Shown in pieces: positions 18,908-28,350 of a stretch of DNA of 64,000 nucleotides. The notes under the pieces were generated by a model that was not told the origin of the DNA, did no database searches, and saw nothing but the letters and a program-made list of their open reading frames with translations. Numbering within the stretch: the first letter of the stretch is position 1; each line of letters starts with the position of its first letter. A program made the position numbers and the translations under genes. This stretch comes from Arcticibacter sp041902385. GTDB taxonomy: Bacteria; Bacteroidota; Bacteroidia; Sphingobacteriales; Sphingobacteriaceae. The DNA lies in NCBI RefSeq assembly GCF_041902385.1, contig NZ_CP169244.1, forward strand, positions 4,092,001-4,156,000, read 5' to 3'.

Positions 18908-18919
18908 GAGCGGAAAAGT

Positions 18920-20131
18920 TTATTTAGCGAGGTGTTTTGACTTCTTTCCGCCCAGCAAATGCACGGCAACCGTCAGCAAGCTCAGGACAAGCCCCACAGC
19001 TACCACTCCGTTCCATTGCCATATGGTCCAGGCCTGCCCGGCGATATACGTACCAGAAGCGCCGCCAATAAAATAGGAAACCATATAAACTGTGTTTAAG
19101 CGGTTTCGTGCTTCAGGGTGCAGCGCAAAGATAATCGTCTGGTTGGCTATGTGCATGGATTGAAGTCCGAGGTCGAGCAGCACCACACCGATAACTAGAC
19201 CGGCCATGCTAGCCGCTGAAAAACCGAAGACCAGCCATGCAGCAAGGGTCATCAGGCAGGTAATAGTGATCAGCTTCCTTATCCATCCGGTCACTTATTC
19301 GTCCTACTACCGAAGCAGCTAGCGCGCCCCCCGCCCCTACCAGTCCAAATGCTCCGGCCACATCACTGCCCGAATTAAAAGGAGGCCCTTGCAGTAAAAA
19401 TACCAGGGTGGTCCAGAATGCTCCAAATCCGGCAAAACCCAGCCCCCTCGCAGGGATGCTATTCTAAGCGCCGGCTCGGTCTTGGCATATTTTATCAGAG
19501 ACGCCATTAACTCCTTATAACTACCTTTATAGTCTGGATAAACTTCGGGCAGCCAGACAGCAAGCGCCAGCCAGAGGGCCACCATTACTCCCGCAGCAAT
19601 ATAGAACATTGCCCGCCATCCATAGTGTTCTCCTACAAAGCCACTCAGCGTTCGCGAACAAAGAATACCAATCAGCAAACCGCTCATCACCGTACCGATC
19701 GCCTTGCCTCTTTCTTCTTCCCTTGCTAAATGTGCTGCCATGGGTACAAACAGCTGAGGCACCACAGAAGTGACACCAATCATAAAGCTTGCGGCCATCA
19801 GAATATGAATATTAGCAGCCGACGCGGCTAATAACAAGGCCGCAAGAATAAAAGCAAAATCGACAAGGATTAACCTCTTCCTTCGAAGCAGGTCACCCAG
19901 TGGAATAATGAAGAGTAACCCTACGGCATATCCGATCTGAGTAAGCACAGATACTACCGCAGCTTTTGATTGAGAGATATGAAACGTCGCTGCGATCTTC
20001 CCCAGCAGCGGCTGATTGTAATAGTTATTTGCAACTACAAGCCCCGACCCGGCCGCCATTAGCCAAAGGCCCGCCTTGGTCAGTTTTGGGGTAGTGCCAC
20101 TCACGCCTGTCTCCTTTCCATCTTTATGCAT
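18920..20131 (-). pseudogene. MFS transporter with two compensating one-base frameshifts
   Basis: A 12-helix major facilitator protein of about 403 residues. The 20131-19450 part encodes the N-terminal helices (GLWLMAAGSGLVVANNYYNQ, QIGYAVGLLFIIPLGDLLRR). The frame is lost at a G run (19443-19447 on the + strand, 5 bases where 6 are needed). A middle segment then reads GFAGFGAFWTTLVFLLQGPP in another frame. The original frame resumes at an extra G near 19277, giving KLITITCLMTLAAW and the last helices to 18920. The YNQPLL motif and the two-lobe layout resemble drug or metabolite exporters of the YnfM/AraJ type; the substrate is unknown. ATG 20131 is preferred to an upstream TTG. Confidence 0.85.
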
Positions 20132-20317
20132 CTGGGGCAAAGTAATTCAAATTCTGCCTTTGAGACGAGCGAAATCAGTCACACAACTGTTGAATTAACA
20201 GAAATGTATTTTTCTAAACTCCACACTGTGTCGTCTTATTCAACAAGCTTTACTGTCAACCGCGCGGCAAATCGTCTTTTTTAGCGTTTTTAGCGCTCTT
20301 TTGTTCTTTTTGAGCAA

Positions 20318-20334
20318 TTGGCACGACTATTCTT
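20318..20334 (+). promoter_or_regulatory. Possible sigma-54 promoter
   Basis: TTGGCACG, 4 bp (ACTA) and TTCTT resemble the -24/-12 consensus TTGGCACG-N4-TTGCW. The -24 half is perfect, but the -12 GC is replaced by CT. It lies 38 bp before the ATG of the small secreted protein, a sensible distance. Confidence 0.4.
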
Positions 20335-20372
20335 ATACTCTAGACATCGTTAACAATTAAAAATTAAAGACT

Positions 20373-20555
20373 ATGAAAAAGGTATTGTTTTCAGCAGCTA
20401 TATTGGCTTTCGCAGGTGCAACAGCGTTTAGTACTACAAGCCATCAGGTAAATGTTTCTAAGAGTAACGTAGTTTGGCAGGATACTACAAAAGACACCAC
20501 CAGTACACCTACTGATACAACAAGTGCTCCTGCAGACACTACTCAGAGCAAATAA
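20373..20555 (+). CDS. Small secreted Thr/Asp-rich peptide
   Basis: A 60-residue preprotein. The signal peptide is MKKVLFSAAILAFAGATAFS, followed by a short linker, the segment VVWQDTTKDTTS and a tail of T-P-T-D-T-T and A-P-A-D-T-T repeats. The mature peptide would be about 40 residues, acidic and disordered. It shares the signal peptide plus VVxQDTT design with the Pro/Thr-repeat protein at 898-1272. Similar tiny QDTT proteins are, from memory, common in Pedobacter-like genomes; no function is known. It has its own likely promoter upstream. Confidence 0.75.
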   Translation: MKKVLFSAAILAFAGATAFSTTSHQVNVSKSNVVWQDTTKDTTSTPTDTTSAPADTTQSK

Positions 20556-20758
20556 AAGTATTAATACATCTGCCCCTGTTAAACGGGATTGCTTATCCTC
20601 AATTACAATTAACACAACCTTGCAAGAGCTCCGAACCAATCGGGGCTCTTGTTGTTTGTTTCAAGATTTTTCGGAACAAATCGTAAAAATACGTGTTTGA
20701 CCAAGGTGATGTACGCTATGGTTTACATAGTCGTTGAATACTAGTAGAACACATCTGG

Positions 20759-21877
20759 ATGATTTTAATTGTAGACGACCTTTCGGAGAACCTACTCGGT
20801 CTCAGAAAGATACTTGAGCTAAACGATTTCGCCGTAGACGAAGCCCGATCAGGGGAAGAGGCTTTGAGGAAAGTGCTTAAAAACGTGTATTCGCTGATTA
20901 TATTGGATGTTCAAATGCCAGGGATGGATGGCTTTGAGGTTGCTGAAGCATTATCAGGGTTCAGCAGGGCCAAGGACATACCTGTCATTTTCTTGTCGGC
21001 CGTAAATACCACCAAAGAGTTTATTACCAGGGGCTATATGACCGGGGGGTATGATTATATCACCAAACCGATGGACCCCGACATCCTATTACTTAAGGTA
21101 AAGAACTTACATAAACTGTCGCAGCAGAACTTCGAGTTAAAGCGTGCACACGAAGAGCTGGCAAAGGAGATCGAGGTAAGGAAATCGGCAGAGCAGAAAA
21201 AGGACGAATTTCTAAGTATAGCAAGTCACGAACTGAAAACACCACTGACTCGTGCTAAAGGGTATTTGCAGCTTTTAAAGATGCTCATAAATAACCAGGA
21301 TAAAACTGAGGAGAGCAAGAGCTACCTGAAAAAAACAGAAGCCCAGATTGAAAAGCTGAACCTGCTCGTATCAGGAATGCTTGATCTTTCTAACATTGAA
21401 GCAGGCAAGATGGCCTTCAACATGGGGACTTTTAAAGTGAGCGACGCGGTAGACGGTGTGATGGACGTATTTAGAACAATTTATCCTGATTACAGGATTG
21501 TTCAAACCGGAGAAATTCCGGAGACCCTGTACGGCGACCAGGGCAAGATTGAGCAGGTGATGCTTGATTTCCTCTTTAATGCGGCCAAATACTCCCAAAA
21601 CCAGAGGGAAGTTGCTCTTCATACTACCATAGAAGGGAATAATTTCCGTGTAGAAGTGACGGACAAGGGTGTTGGGATTGCCCCTGAAAAAATGCCGAAG
21701 CTCTTTCAGAAATTCTACCGGGCAGAAACTTCATACAACGAATTCCAGGGCCTGGGCATCAGCCTGTTTATATGTTCTGAAATTATCAAATACCACAGAG
21801 GAACGTACGGGGTGTCAAGTGAACCGGGCTTCGGTTCAACGTTCTATTTCACTATCCCGGCAGTGCAGCCCGCCTGA
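20759..21877 (+). CDS. Receiver-histidine kinase hybrid (receiver at N-terminus)
   Basis: A 372-residue cytoplasmic protein. An N-terminal CheY-like receiver has phosphoacceptor Asp50 in LIILDVQMPGMDGF and a conserved Lys in YITKPMD. A short coiled linker precedes a HisKA domain with His157 in SIASHELKTPLT. The HATPase domain has N-box DFLFNAAKYS, G1 DKGVGIAPEK and G2 GLGISLFICSEI. No membrane segment or periplasmic sensor is present, so input probably arrives by phosphorylation of the receiver. It resembles kinases that sit downstream in phosphorelays. Its H-box matches the stressosome-linked kinase at 45306-46504 (SIASHELKTP in both), but no partner gene is adjacent. Confidence 0.9.
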   Translation: MILIVDDLSENLLGLRKILELNDFAVDEARSGEEALRKVLKNVYSLIILDVQMPGMDGFEVAEALSGFSRAKDIPVIFLSAVNTTKEFITRGYMTGGYDYITKPMDPDILLLKVKNLHKLSQQNFELKRAHEELAKEIEVRKSAEQKKDEFLSIASHELKTPLTRAKGYLQLLKMLINNQDKTEESKSYLKKTEAQIEKLNLLVSGMLDLSNIEAGKMAFNMGTFKVSDAVDGVMDVFRTIYPDYRIVQTGEIPETLYGDQGKIEQVMLDFLFNAAKYSQNQREVALHTTIEGNNFRVEVTDKGVGIAPEKMPKLFQKFYRAETSYNEFQGLGISLFICSEIIKYHRGTYGVSSEPGFGSTFYFTIPAVQPA

Positions 21878-21920
21878 CCCTCTCAGTTTCGCCGCCTATC
21901 CTATTCACGTCAATATACCT

Positions 21921-21928
21921 TATCTTTG
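21921..21928 (+). promoter_or_regulatory. -7 box TATCTTTG of the MATE gene
   Basis: TATCTTTG matches TAnnTTTG and ends 8 bp before the ATG at 21937, so the mRNA is predicted to be leaderless or nearly so. Confidence 0.5.
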
Positions 21929-21936
21929 CCTCCCCT

Positions 21937-23285
21937 ATGTTTCAAGCAGCAACTTACAGGAAGTATTATAAGAGTAATTTAAATCTGGCAATACCAGTGG
22001 TGATCTCGCAACTCGGTCATACACTGGTGCACACTGCAGACAGCGTCATCGTCGGGCACTTTGCCGGAACCATTTCCCTGGCAGCAGTATCGCTGGTGAA
22101 CAGTATTTTCACTATCGTGATGGTGGCAGGCATTGGTATCGCTTATGGCCTTACCCCCTGATAGCGCAGGAGAACGGACGGGGCAACTACTTAGAGTGCG
22201 GCAAGCTGCTTATCAACAGTCTTTTTATCAATATTGTCATCAGCGTATTGTTATTTGTGGCCGTGTATTTCGGCATGCTTCTGGTGATCGACCATATGGA
22301 TCAGGATCCGCAGGTGGTACAAACCGCGAAGCCTTACCTGGCGCTTCTCGGAATGTCGATCATTCCATTGATGATCTTTAATACCTTTAAGCAATTTGCG
22401 GAAGGACTCGGTTTCACAAGACAGGCGATGACCATCTCCATTGTAGGGAACATCATCAATATCTGCCTCGGAATTACCTTTGTCAAAGGCTTGTTTGGGA
22501 TTGAGCCAATGGGAGTCAAAGGCGTGGGCTGGAGTACGCTGATAGACCGGACCATTATGGCAATCGTGATGGGCTTTTATGTCATGCGCTCCCCAAACTT
22601 CCGCGAGCATTTGAAGAGCTTCACCACAAAAGCAGTCTGCAAGTTCACGTCCTTCCGCATCCTGAAGATCGGTGCACCTGTGGCGATGCAATATACCTTT
22701 GAGGTGAGCGCCTTCAGCGGAGCTGCCATCCTGATGGGAACCCTTGGCGCTATTCAGCAGGCGGCCCATCAGGTAGCAATCAACCTCGCGTCTATGACCT
22801 ATATGATGGCGAGCGGCATATCAGCGGCAGCTACTATTCAGACGGGCAACAACTACGGCAAGGGAAATTATCACGACCTCCGGCTTTCTGCCAATGCCAG
22901 CTACCACATTGTACTGGTATTCATGTCGGTTACCGCCCTGATATTTGTAATCTGCAACAAATGGCTTCCCTGGATCTATACTGCCGACACACTCGTAATT
23001 GAGGTAGCGGCTCCCCTCCTCATCATTGCCGGACTGTTCCAGCTGTTTGACGGCTCTCAGGTTGTCGGTCTTGGCGTGTTACGGGGGATGGGCGACGTCA
23101 ACGTACCAACTCTCATCACCTTTATCGCCTACTGGATCATTGGTCTGCCGCTCGCCTGGCTTCTCGGCATAAAGCTGGAACTAGGCGCTAACGGCATCTG
23201 GTATGGGCTTACATTCGGACTGCTGGCATCATCCATACTTCTTTACTTTCGCTATAATTTTTTCAGCCGGCGACTCCAGAGTTAA
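21937..23285 (+). pseudogene. MATE family efflux transporter, one frameshift
   Basis: A 12-helix multidrug and toxin extrusion (MatE/NorM-type) transporter of 449 residues once repaired. The first frame (21937-22161) gives NLAIPVVISQLGHTLVHTADSVIVG and ends TYGLTP-like. The C run at 22154-22158 has five bases where six are needed. Adding one gives ...LTPLIAQENGRGNY and joins the long second frame ending at 23285. The second half contains APVAMQYTFEVSAF and GLGVLRGMGDVNVP, typical of the family. MATE proteins export cationic compounds using Na+ or H+. The stop overlaps the convergent deacetylase-like gene by 4 bp. Confidence 0.9.
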
Positions 23286-24184
23286 AAATAGATGTCGTTT
23301 GCCACTCTAAAGGTATTGCAGTGCGCTTCAACAATGTCAACAATATTGGTTGAATAGCCGCCGCCCATACTCACCTGCACAGGGATCCCCAGCGCACGGC
23401 AGCGCTCTAAAACAATCTGGTCCCTCTTTTTACACCCCTGCCTGGTCAGAGACAGATGGCCCAGTTTATCTGTCGACAGCACGTCCACTCCCGAAAGGTA
23501 AAATACAAAATCAGGCTTTACTTGATCAAAAAGGCTCGGTAAAGCAGACTGTAGAATCCTCAGGTACTCCTCATCTCCTGTACCAATGTCGAGGCCTATG
23601 TCAAGATCGGAACGTTCCTTTCTAAACGGGAAATTTTTCTCCGCGTGCATTGAAAAAGTAAACACCTCAGAATAATGTTCGAATAGCTGAGCAGTACCAT
23701 TTCCCTGATGAACATCGAGATCAATAATCAGGATTTTCTTTGCCAGCCCTCGGTGCAAAAGAAAATTGGCAGCTACAGCCTGGTCGTTGAGCAGACAAAA
23801 TCCTTCTCCCCAATTATAGCCGGCGTGATGGGTACCACCCGCAACATTAAAAGCAATTCCGTGCTCAAAGGCATAAAGAGCCCCCTCAATTGTCCCCTGG
23901 ACGATCCTCTTCTCACGTTCTACCAGCGCACTACTGAGCGCAAAACCAGTGCGCCTTACTTCCCGGGCGCTAAGCGTCAAGTCGCGAAGCGCCATCCAGT
24001 ATTCGGACTGATGCGTCCACAAGACAACCTCCTCGTCAACTGGGCGCGGAGAAAACAAGTTAGGAGGCCTTATTAGTCCCTCATAAAGCAACTGCCCGGG
24101 TATGAGCTCGTACTTCAGCATCGGAAAGCGATGCCCTTCCGGAAGCGGGTGAACATATATCGGATCAAAAGCAACTTTCAACAC
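23282..24184 (-). CDS. Histone deacetylase-like amidohydrolase
   Basis: A 300-residue zinc hydrolase of the arginase/deacetylase fold (AcuC/HDAC class). Visible signatures are GGTHHAGYNWGEGFCLLND (paired histidines and the catalytic region), LIIDLDVHQGNGTA (zinc-binding Asp and His), FSMHAEKNFP and YLSGVDVLSTDKLGHL. Bacterial members deacetylate acetyl-lysine, acetylpolyamines or acetylated metabolites; the substrate here is not predictable. The start is placed at GTG 24184 (protein begins MLKVAFDPIY), which matches the usual family N-terminus. Upstream TTG codons run into a TACTTTCG promoter-like box at 24190-24197. Confidence 0.88.
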   Translation of the reverse strand: MLKVAFDPIYVHPLPEGHRFPMLKYELIPGQLLYEGLIRPPNLFSPRPVDEEVVLWTHQSEYWMALRDLTLSAREVRRTGFALSSALVEREKRIVQGTIEGALYAFEHGIAFNVAGGTHHAGYNWGEGFCLLNDQAVAANFLLHRGLAKKILIIDLDVHQGNGTAQLFEHYSEVFTFSMHAEKNFPFRKERSDLDIGLDIGTGDEEYLRILQSALPSLFDQVKPDFVFYLSGVDVLSTDKLGHLSLTRQGCKKRDQIVLERCRALGIPVQVSMGGGYSTNIVDIVEAHCNTFRVANDIYF

Positions 24185-24247
24185 GGACCGAAAGTACGAA
24201 AAAGGAAGAAGCACTGATGACGCCGGCGATATCGTCTTAAAATTCCC

Positions 24248-24255
24248 TAGCTTTG
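24248..24255 (+). promoter_or_regulatory. -7 box TAGCTTTG of the DUF2027-Smr gene
   Basis: TAGCTTTG matches TAnnTTTG, 56 bp before the ATG at 24312. It lies between two divergent genes. Confidence 0.5.
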
Positions 24256-24311
24256 CTCTTACTTTTGAGACGAAGAAGATTGTTTCGCGTCTCAGTGAAG
24301 CTCATACAAAA

Positions 24312-25259
24312 ATGGATTATAAATTAGGAGAATTTGTTCGTTTCGTGGACGAAAAAAGGGAAGGTTACATCACCAGGATCTTCAACGATGAGATGATCGG
24401 TGTAACAGGAGATGATGACTTTGAAATTCCCGTCTTGGCCAGCAAGGTAACGCGTGTTCACGGACATGTCTATGATAGTACTTCAGCACAGGGAAACGCC
24501 GCAGAGCGTACTGCTCCTGCTGCAACTTTTGAAACTAAAGGAATCCATCTCGCCGTAGTACCCGACCAGCGGAAGGGATCAGTGGTTTACTTTTACCTCG
24601 TTAACAACACGTCCTTCCAGCTTCTGCTAACTCTTGTCACAGAAAAAACCAAAGAACTAAGGGGCGAATTTGCCGGCATCGTCAATCCCGGCACCGCAAC
24701 GCAGGTATTTACCGCTTCTCTTTCAGAACTTGACATGTGGCCATCCTTTCATCTGCAAGTCCTTTACTTTACTACGCAAAACATATCGCTTCCCTCCCCG
24801 CTCCTGATTACTGAGAAATTCAGAGCTAAAGACTTTGCCGGAACAAAAAAGCGGGTAGCCCAGATCAAACAGGACGGATGGATCATACAACTGGATCAGG
24901 AGGAAGTAAAAGTCGACCCCGAGAAGCTGAAAGAAAGTTTTTTCAAGCCTGCGGAAGAAAAGAAAGAAATAGCAAAGCCTTCACGGGAGATTGATCTTCA
25001 CATAGAGAAACTTCGTGACGACTTTCAATTCCTCAGCAAGAGCGAGATCCTGAAGATCCAGCTTGAGCATTTCAAGAAAAGTCTTGATGCTGCCATTGTT
25101 CATAAACTGCCCTCTATCATTTTTATTCACGGGGTAGGCAACGGAACCTTACGCATCGAACTTCATAAAAGACTTGGAAAGCATCCTCATGTCAAGACGT
25201 TCATGGATGCGCGCAAAGAAAAATTCGGTTATGGAGCTACTGAGGTGCTACTAAAGTAA
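24312..25259 (+). CDS. DUF2027 and Smr domain protein
   Basis: A 315-residue protein of a Bacteroidota-specific architecture. An N-terminal small beta domain (YKLGEFVRFVDEKREGYITR) and a central DUF2027 beta-sandwich (about 75-190) are followed by a C-terminal Smr domain. The Smr motifs are EIDLHIEKL near residue 225 and IIFIHGVGNGTLR near 275. Smr domains are nicking or RNA-cleaving endonucleases related to the MutS2 C-terminus, and recent work on other families links them to ribosome rescue. DUF2027 function is unknown. The gene is monocistronic, divergent from the deacetylase-like gene. Confidence 0.9.
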   Translation: MDYKLGEFVRFVDEKREGYITRIFNDEMIGVTGDDDFEIPVLASKVTRVHGHVYDSTSAQGNAAERTAPAATFETKGIHLAVVPDQRKGSVVYFYLVNNTSFQLLLTLVTEKTKELRGEFAGIVNPGTATQVFTASLSELDMWPSFHLQVLYFTTQNISLPSPLLITEKFRAKDFAGTKKRVAQIKQDGWIIQLDQEEVKVDPEKLKESFFKPAEEKKEIAKPSREIDLHIEKLRDDFQFLSKSEILKIQLEHFKKSLDAAIVHKLPSIIFIHGVGNGTLRIELHKRLGKHPHVKTFMDARKEKFGYGATEVLLK

Positions 25260-25368
25260 CCCATCGCCTCAGACATACTGCGGTAGGTTTCAAGCAAGGC
25301 CCCTAGTTAAACAATACTGGCAGAATGGCGTTAATTAGTCACTCTTACTAAAGCAGACTAATGCCTTT

Positions 25369-27081
25369 ATGAAAATCCCGACGCAGAACTTACTGCAGCT
25401 TGCCATCGTTATTTTCCTCCTGTCGTGCGGAAGGACTGAAAAACAAGGAACCGAAACGCAGCAGGACACCTGGTATAAGAATGCATTTATCTATAACGTA
25501 GAGGTAGGAACGTTTAAAGACAGCGACGGCGACGGCCTGGGTGATTTTAAAGGTCTCATACAAAAGCTCCCTTATCTCGACAGCCTCGGCGTAGATGTGA
25601 TTTGGCTTTCGCCTTTTATGCCATCGCCCGGAAAGGACGACGGGTACGACATTACCGATTACTACCGGGTGAATCCGAAGCTGGGCACCATGGCCGACTT
25701 TGATCGTTTTCTTGCTGAGGCGAAAAGCAGGAAAATCAGGGTGATTACTGACATCGTTTTGAATCACACATCTGTTGAGCACCCATGGTTTCGCAAGGCA
25801 AGGGCAGACAGCAATTCTAAATACCGGTTGTGGTACGTATGGGCCGACAAGAAGCCGGCAGATGCAGATAAAGGAATGGTGTTCCCCGGAGTTCAGAAAG
25901 AAACCTGGAGTTACGATAGCGTCGCGAAAAAATACTATTTCCACCGGTTCTACAAATTTCAGCCTGACCTGAACTACGGAAATCCTGATGTACAAAGAGA
26001 GGCCTTCAATATCCTGAAATTCTGGCTAAAGAAAGGTGTTGACGGCTATCGGCTCGACGCGGTTCCCTTTATTATCGATCTTCCTGAAACCGGCTCTGAG
26101 AACCCGGAACGCATGCTAAACCTGGTCGCCCGATTCCGGAAAGAGATGAAAGCCGTGAAGCCCGACGCGCTTATGCTGGGAGAGGCCAACCTTGCCCCCG
26201 AAGAGAATAAAGACTATTTCGGCGACAATGGGGAAGGCATGCAGATGATGTTCAACTTCTACGCCAATCAATATCTCTTCTATGCGCTGGCAAGCGGAAA
26301 CATTTCTGAGCTGGTAAAGGCATTAAGGGATACAAAGCAGAAACCACCGGCAGCTCAGTGGGCATATTTCCTGCGGAACCACGACGAGGTAGACCTGGCC
26401 AGACTGAGCACCAAGCAGCGGAACCTTATTTTTGCAAAGTTCGGCCCTGATTCAAACATGCAGCTCTATGAACGGGGCATCCGGCGTCGCCTTGCTCCCA
26501 TGCTCAATAACGCCAGGCAGCTGCGGATGGCCTACAGCCTGCTGTTCTCACTTCCCGGCGCTCCGGTGATACGATATGGAGAAGAAATAGGAATGGGCGA
26601 CGACCTCAGCCTGCAGGAACGCCTCTCTGTACGTACCCCTATGCAGTGGTCGCTTCAGGTCAACGGAGGCTTCTCCTCATCACGAACAACGGTAAGACCA
26701 GTCATCAGCTTTGGCAGCTATGGCTATCAACGTCTCAATGTAGCAGAACAACAACGGTCGCCCGGCTCTCTTTTAAATTTCATCACTCATTTGTCGGCCC
26801 TCAGGAAACAACATCCCGAGATAGGCTTAGCTAACTTCGAAGTGCTGGATTCCAAGACGGATCACATCCTGGCGATCGATTACCGCTATCAAAAAAAGCG
26901 CCTTATGATCATCCATAACTTTAGCAAAGAACCCCTTGCCTTTCACCTCGATCCCGCATGGTCAGTCGCAGGCACACTAAACGAGTTGCTGTCAGGCAGA
27001 AAGCTAAAGATCGGCAGACCCGATAATGTAAAAATCGAGCTGGAGGGCTACGCCTGCCGGTGGTACGAGATCTTACCCTAA
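25369..27081 (+). CDS. GH13 alpha-amylase family lipoprotein, trehalose synthase-like
   Basis: A 570-residue lipoprotein (lipobox LLSC, Cys20). The (beta/alpha)8 domain begins WYKNAFIYNVEVGTFKDSDG and closely follows maltose alpha-glucosyltransferase (TreS, GH13_16) in regions such as GDFKGLIQKL and WYVWADKKPAD. Catalytic residues are the nucleophile Asp230 (GYRLDAVPF), acid/base Glu272 (LGEAN) and Asp339 (FLRNHDEVD). Region I is DIVLNHTS. A C-terminal beta domain follows. Classical TreS is cytoplasmic, so a lipid anchor is unusual and argues for periplasmic or surface action on alpha-glucans or maltose. An oligo-1,6-glucosidase-like activity cannot be excluded. No sus-type uptake genes are adjacent. 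Confidence 0.9.
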   Translation: MKIPTQNLLQLAIVIFLLSCGRTEKQGTETQQDTWYKNAFIYNVEVGTFKDSDGDGLGDFKGLIQKLPYLDSLGVDVIWLSPFMPSPGKDDGYDITDYYRVNPKLGTMADFDRFLAEAKSRKIRVITDIVLNHTSVEHPWFRKARADSNSKYRLWYVWADKKPADADKGMVFPGVQKETWSYDSVAKKYYFHRFYKFQPDLNYGNPDVQREAFNILKFWLKKGVDGYRLDAVPFIIDLPETGSENPERMLNLVARFRKEMKAVKPDALMLGEANLAPEENKDYFGDNGEGMQMMFNFYANQYLFYALASGNISELVKALRDTKQKPPAAQWAYFLRNHDEVDLARLSTKQRNLIFAKFGPDSNMQLYERGIRRRLAPMLNNARQLRMAYSLLFSLPGAPVIRYGEEIGMGDDLSLQERLSVRTPMQWSLQVNGGFSSSRTTVRPVISFGSYGYQRLNVAEQQRSPGSLLNFITHLSALRKQHPEIGLANFEVLDSKTDHILAIDYRYQKKRLMIIHNFSKEPLAFHLDPAWSVAGTLNELLSGRKLKIGRPDNVKIELEGYACRWYEILP

Positions 27082-27177
27082 CTGCTCCGGCTAACCGAAG
27101 CTGCTTAACTCTTACGAAGTCCGGCTTATAAGTCCTAACTTAGCATCCGAAGCTTAAGAAGAAATAATAGAAAGTGC

Positions 27178-28227
27178 ATGGCTCAGTACGAAACAAGAAA
27201 AGACGTTCCCTCTAAGAAAAAGTTTTTTTATCCTGTAATAGATCCTCTGAAAGACTACCTGGTGAAGTATAACCGGAAAATAAAGCTCCCGGTGGAATAC
27301 TCCGACCTGCTGCGCTTTCAGATGAGCACTCCGCTCCTCGATAAAAGCGGGAACGACACGTTATGGCAAACGGTATATTACGACCAGAGTGAGATGAACG
27401 AGCTGTTCCCTAACCTCGTTGCCATCTACGTCCTGATGTGTGCCGACGGCGACAACCAGGTAGCCGAAAATCTCACCATCGCTCAGATCGACTATTGTAC
27501 CTTCGGAAACTCCAAACCCTTCCGTATCCGGGTGATCAACCGCTACAATGACAACTACGACTACATCTATGTAAAAATAGCAGATGCTTCAAGAGTATAC
27601 GGCCTGGAACTGGAACACATCTTATCCCCAAACCGCATTACCTACCTCACCGATGGTACAACGCTTATTGAGGAGCACATTTCAGGGCTTCCCGGAGACA
27701 TCTTCATAAAACAGCGTCTCAATACTTCTAAATTTAACCAGATCCGTATCTGTAAGGAATTCGTAAAGTTTAACGAACGTTGCTTCATCCGCCTGCTGGG
27801 TGACATGCGATCTTACAACTACGTCGTCCACATCACACCCGATATCGAAGGCAATCAATACAGAATGAGGGCCATTGACTTCGACCAGCAGTCTTACGAA
27901 GGCCGCCGCAACTTTTACCTTCCCCACTTCTTCAAGGAAAACAATCCGCTGGTCATGCTCGGCATGAAACACATGGATAAAGCAACCATGCGACAATACC
28001 AGGAGGAAGAGCGCAGTCTTATTTACAACCGTATGCGACTGGTGCATTATCGCTTACGCGACCTGCTTGCAGTAATGAAAATCCAGGAGATCTCGCCTAT
28101 CCATAAAGTAAAGAACCTTGCTTTGGAACTAAGCGAGTACCACAAGCGCGAGTCCTTTAACAAATGCAGTAACATGGGCGAGCTTGTGGAAGAACAGCTC
28201 AAGGTCTTCTTCGAAAAAAGGCAATAA
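27178..28227 (+). CDS. Conserved Bacteroidota protein with kinase-like (APH/protein kinase fold) motifs
   Basis: A 349-residue soluble protein that I know only as a conserved hypothetical. Kinase-fold landmarks occur in the right order: YIYVKIADASR with Lys133 like the beta3 lysine, then GLELEHIL with Glu144/146 like helix C. A hinge-like LIEEHISGLPGD follows, then LLGDMRSYNYVV with Asp209 and Asn214 (the D-x4-N catalytic loop). RAIDFDQQSYEG with Asp234 and Asp236 resembles the metal-binding DFD/DFG. A helical C-terminal region follows. These suggest an aminoglycoside-phosphotransferase or small-molecule-kinase-like fold. This is inference and the substrate is unknown. There is no signal peptide. 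It is monocistronic, 96 bp after the GH13 gene. Confidence 0.75.
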   Translation: MAQYETRKDVPSKKKFFYPVIDPLKDYLVKYNRKIKLPVEYSDLLRFQMSTPLLDKSGNDTLWQTVYYDQSEMNELFPNLVAIYVLMCADGDNQVAENLTIAQIDYCTFGNSKPFRIRVINRYNDNYDYIYVKIADASRVYGLELEHILSPNRITYLTDGTTLIEEHISGLPGDIFIKQRLNTSKFNQIRICKEFVKFNERCFIRLLGDMRSYNYVVHITPDIEGNQYRMRAIDFDQQSYEGRRNFYLPHFFKENNPLVMLGMKHMDKATMRQYQEEERSLIYNRMRLVHYRLRDLLAVMKIQEISPIHKVKNLALELSEYHKRESFNKCSNMGELVEEQLKVFFEKRQ

Positions 28228-28350
28228 AACAGCAAGGAGTTGTTGCAAGATGTTAAGGTTTTGTTAAAAGTCGCCAAAAAAGGATCATCGTTGTAACACA
28301 TTTTTTTCAGAGCAGTCTATGGTATAAAGAAAACCACAAAAGACACAGCC

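Noticed and set aside
19277..19447. MFS gene interpreted as two separate small membrane proteins
   Set aside because: The middle segment in another frame encodes the missing helices, so it is one gene with two indels.
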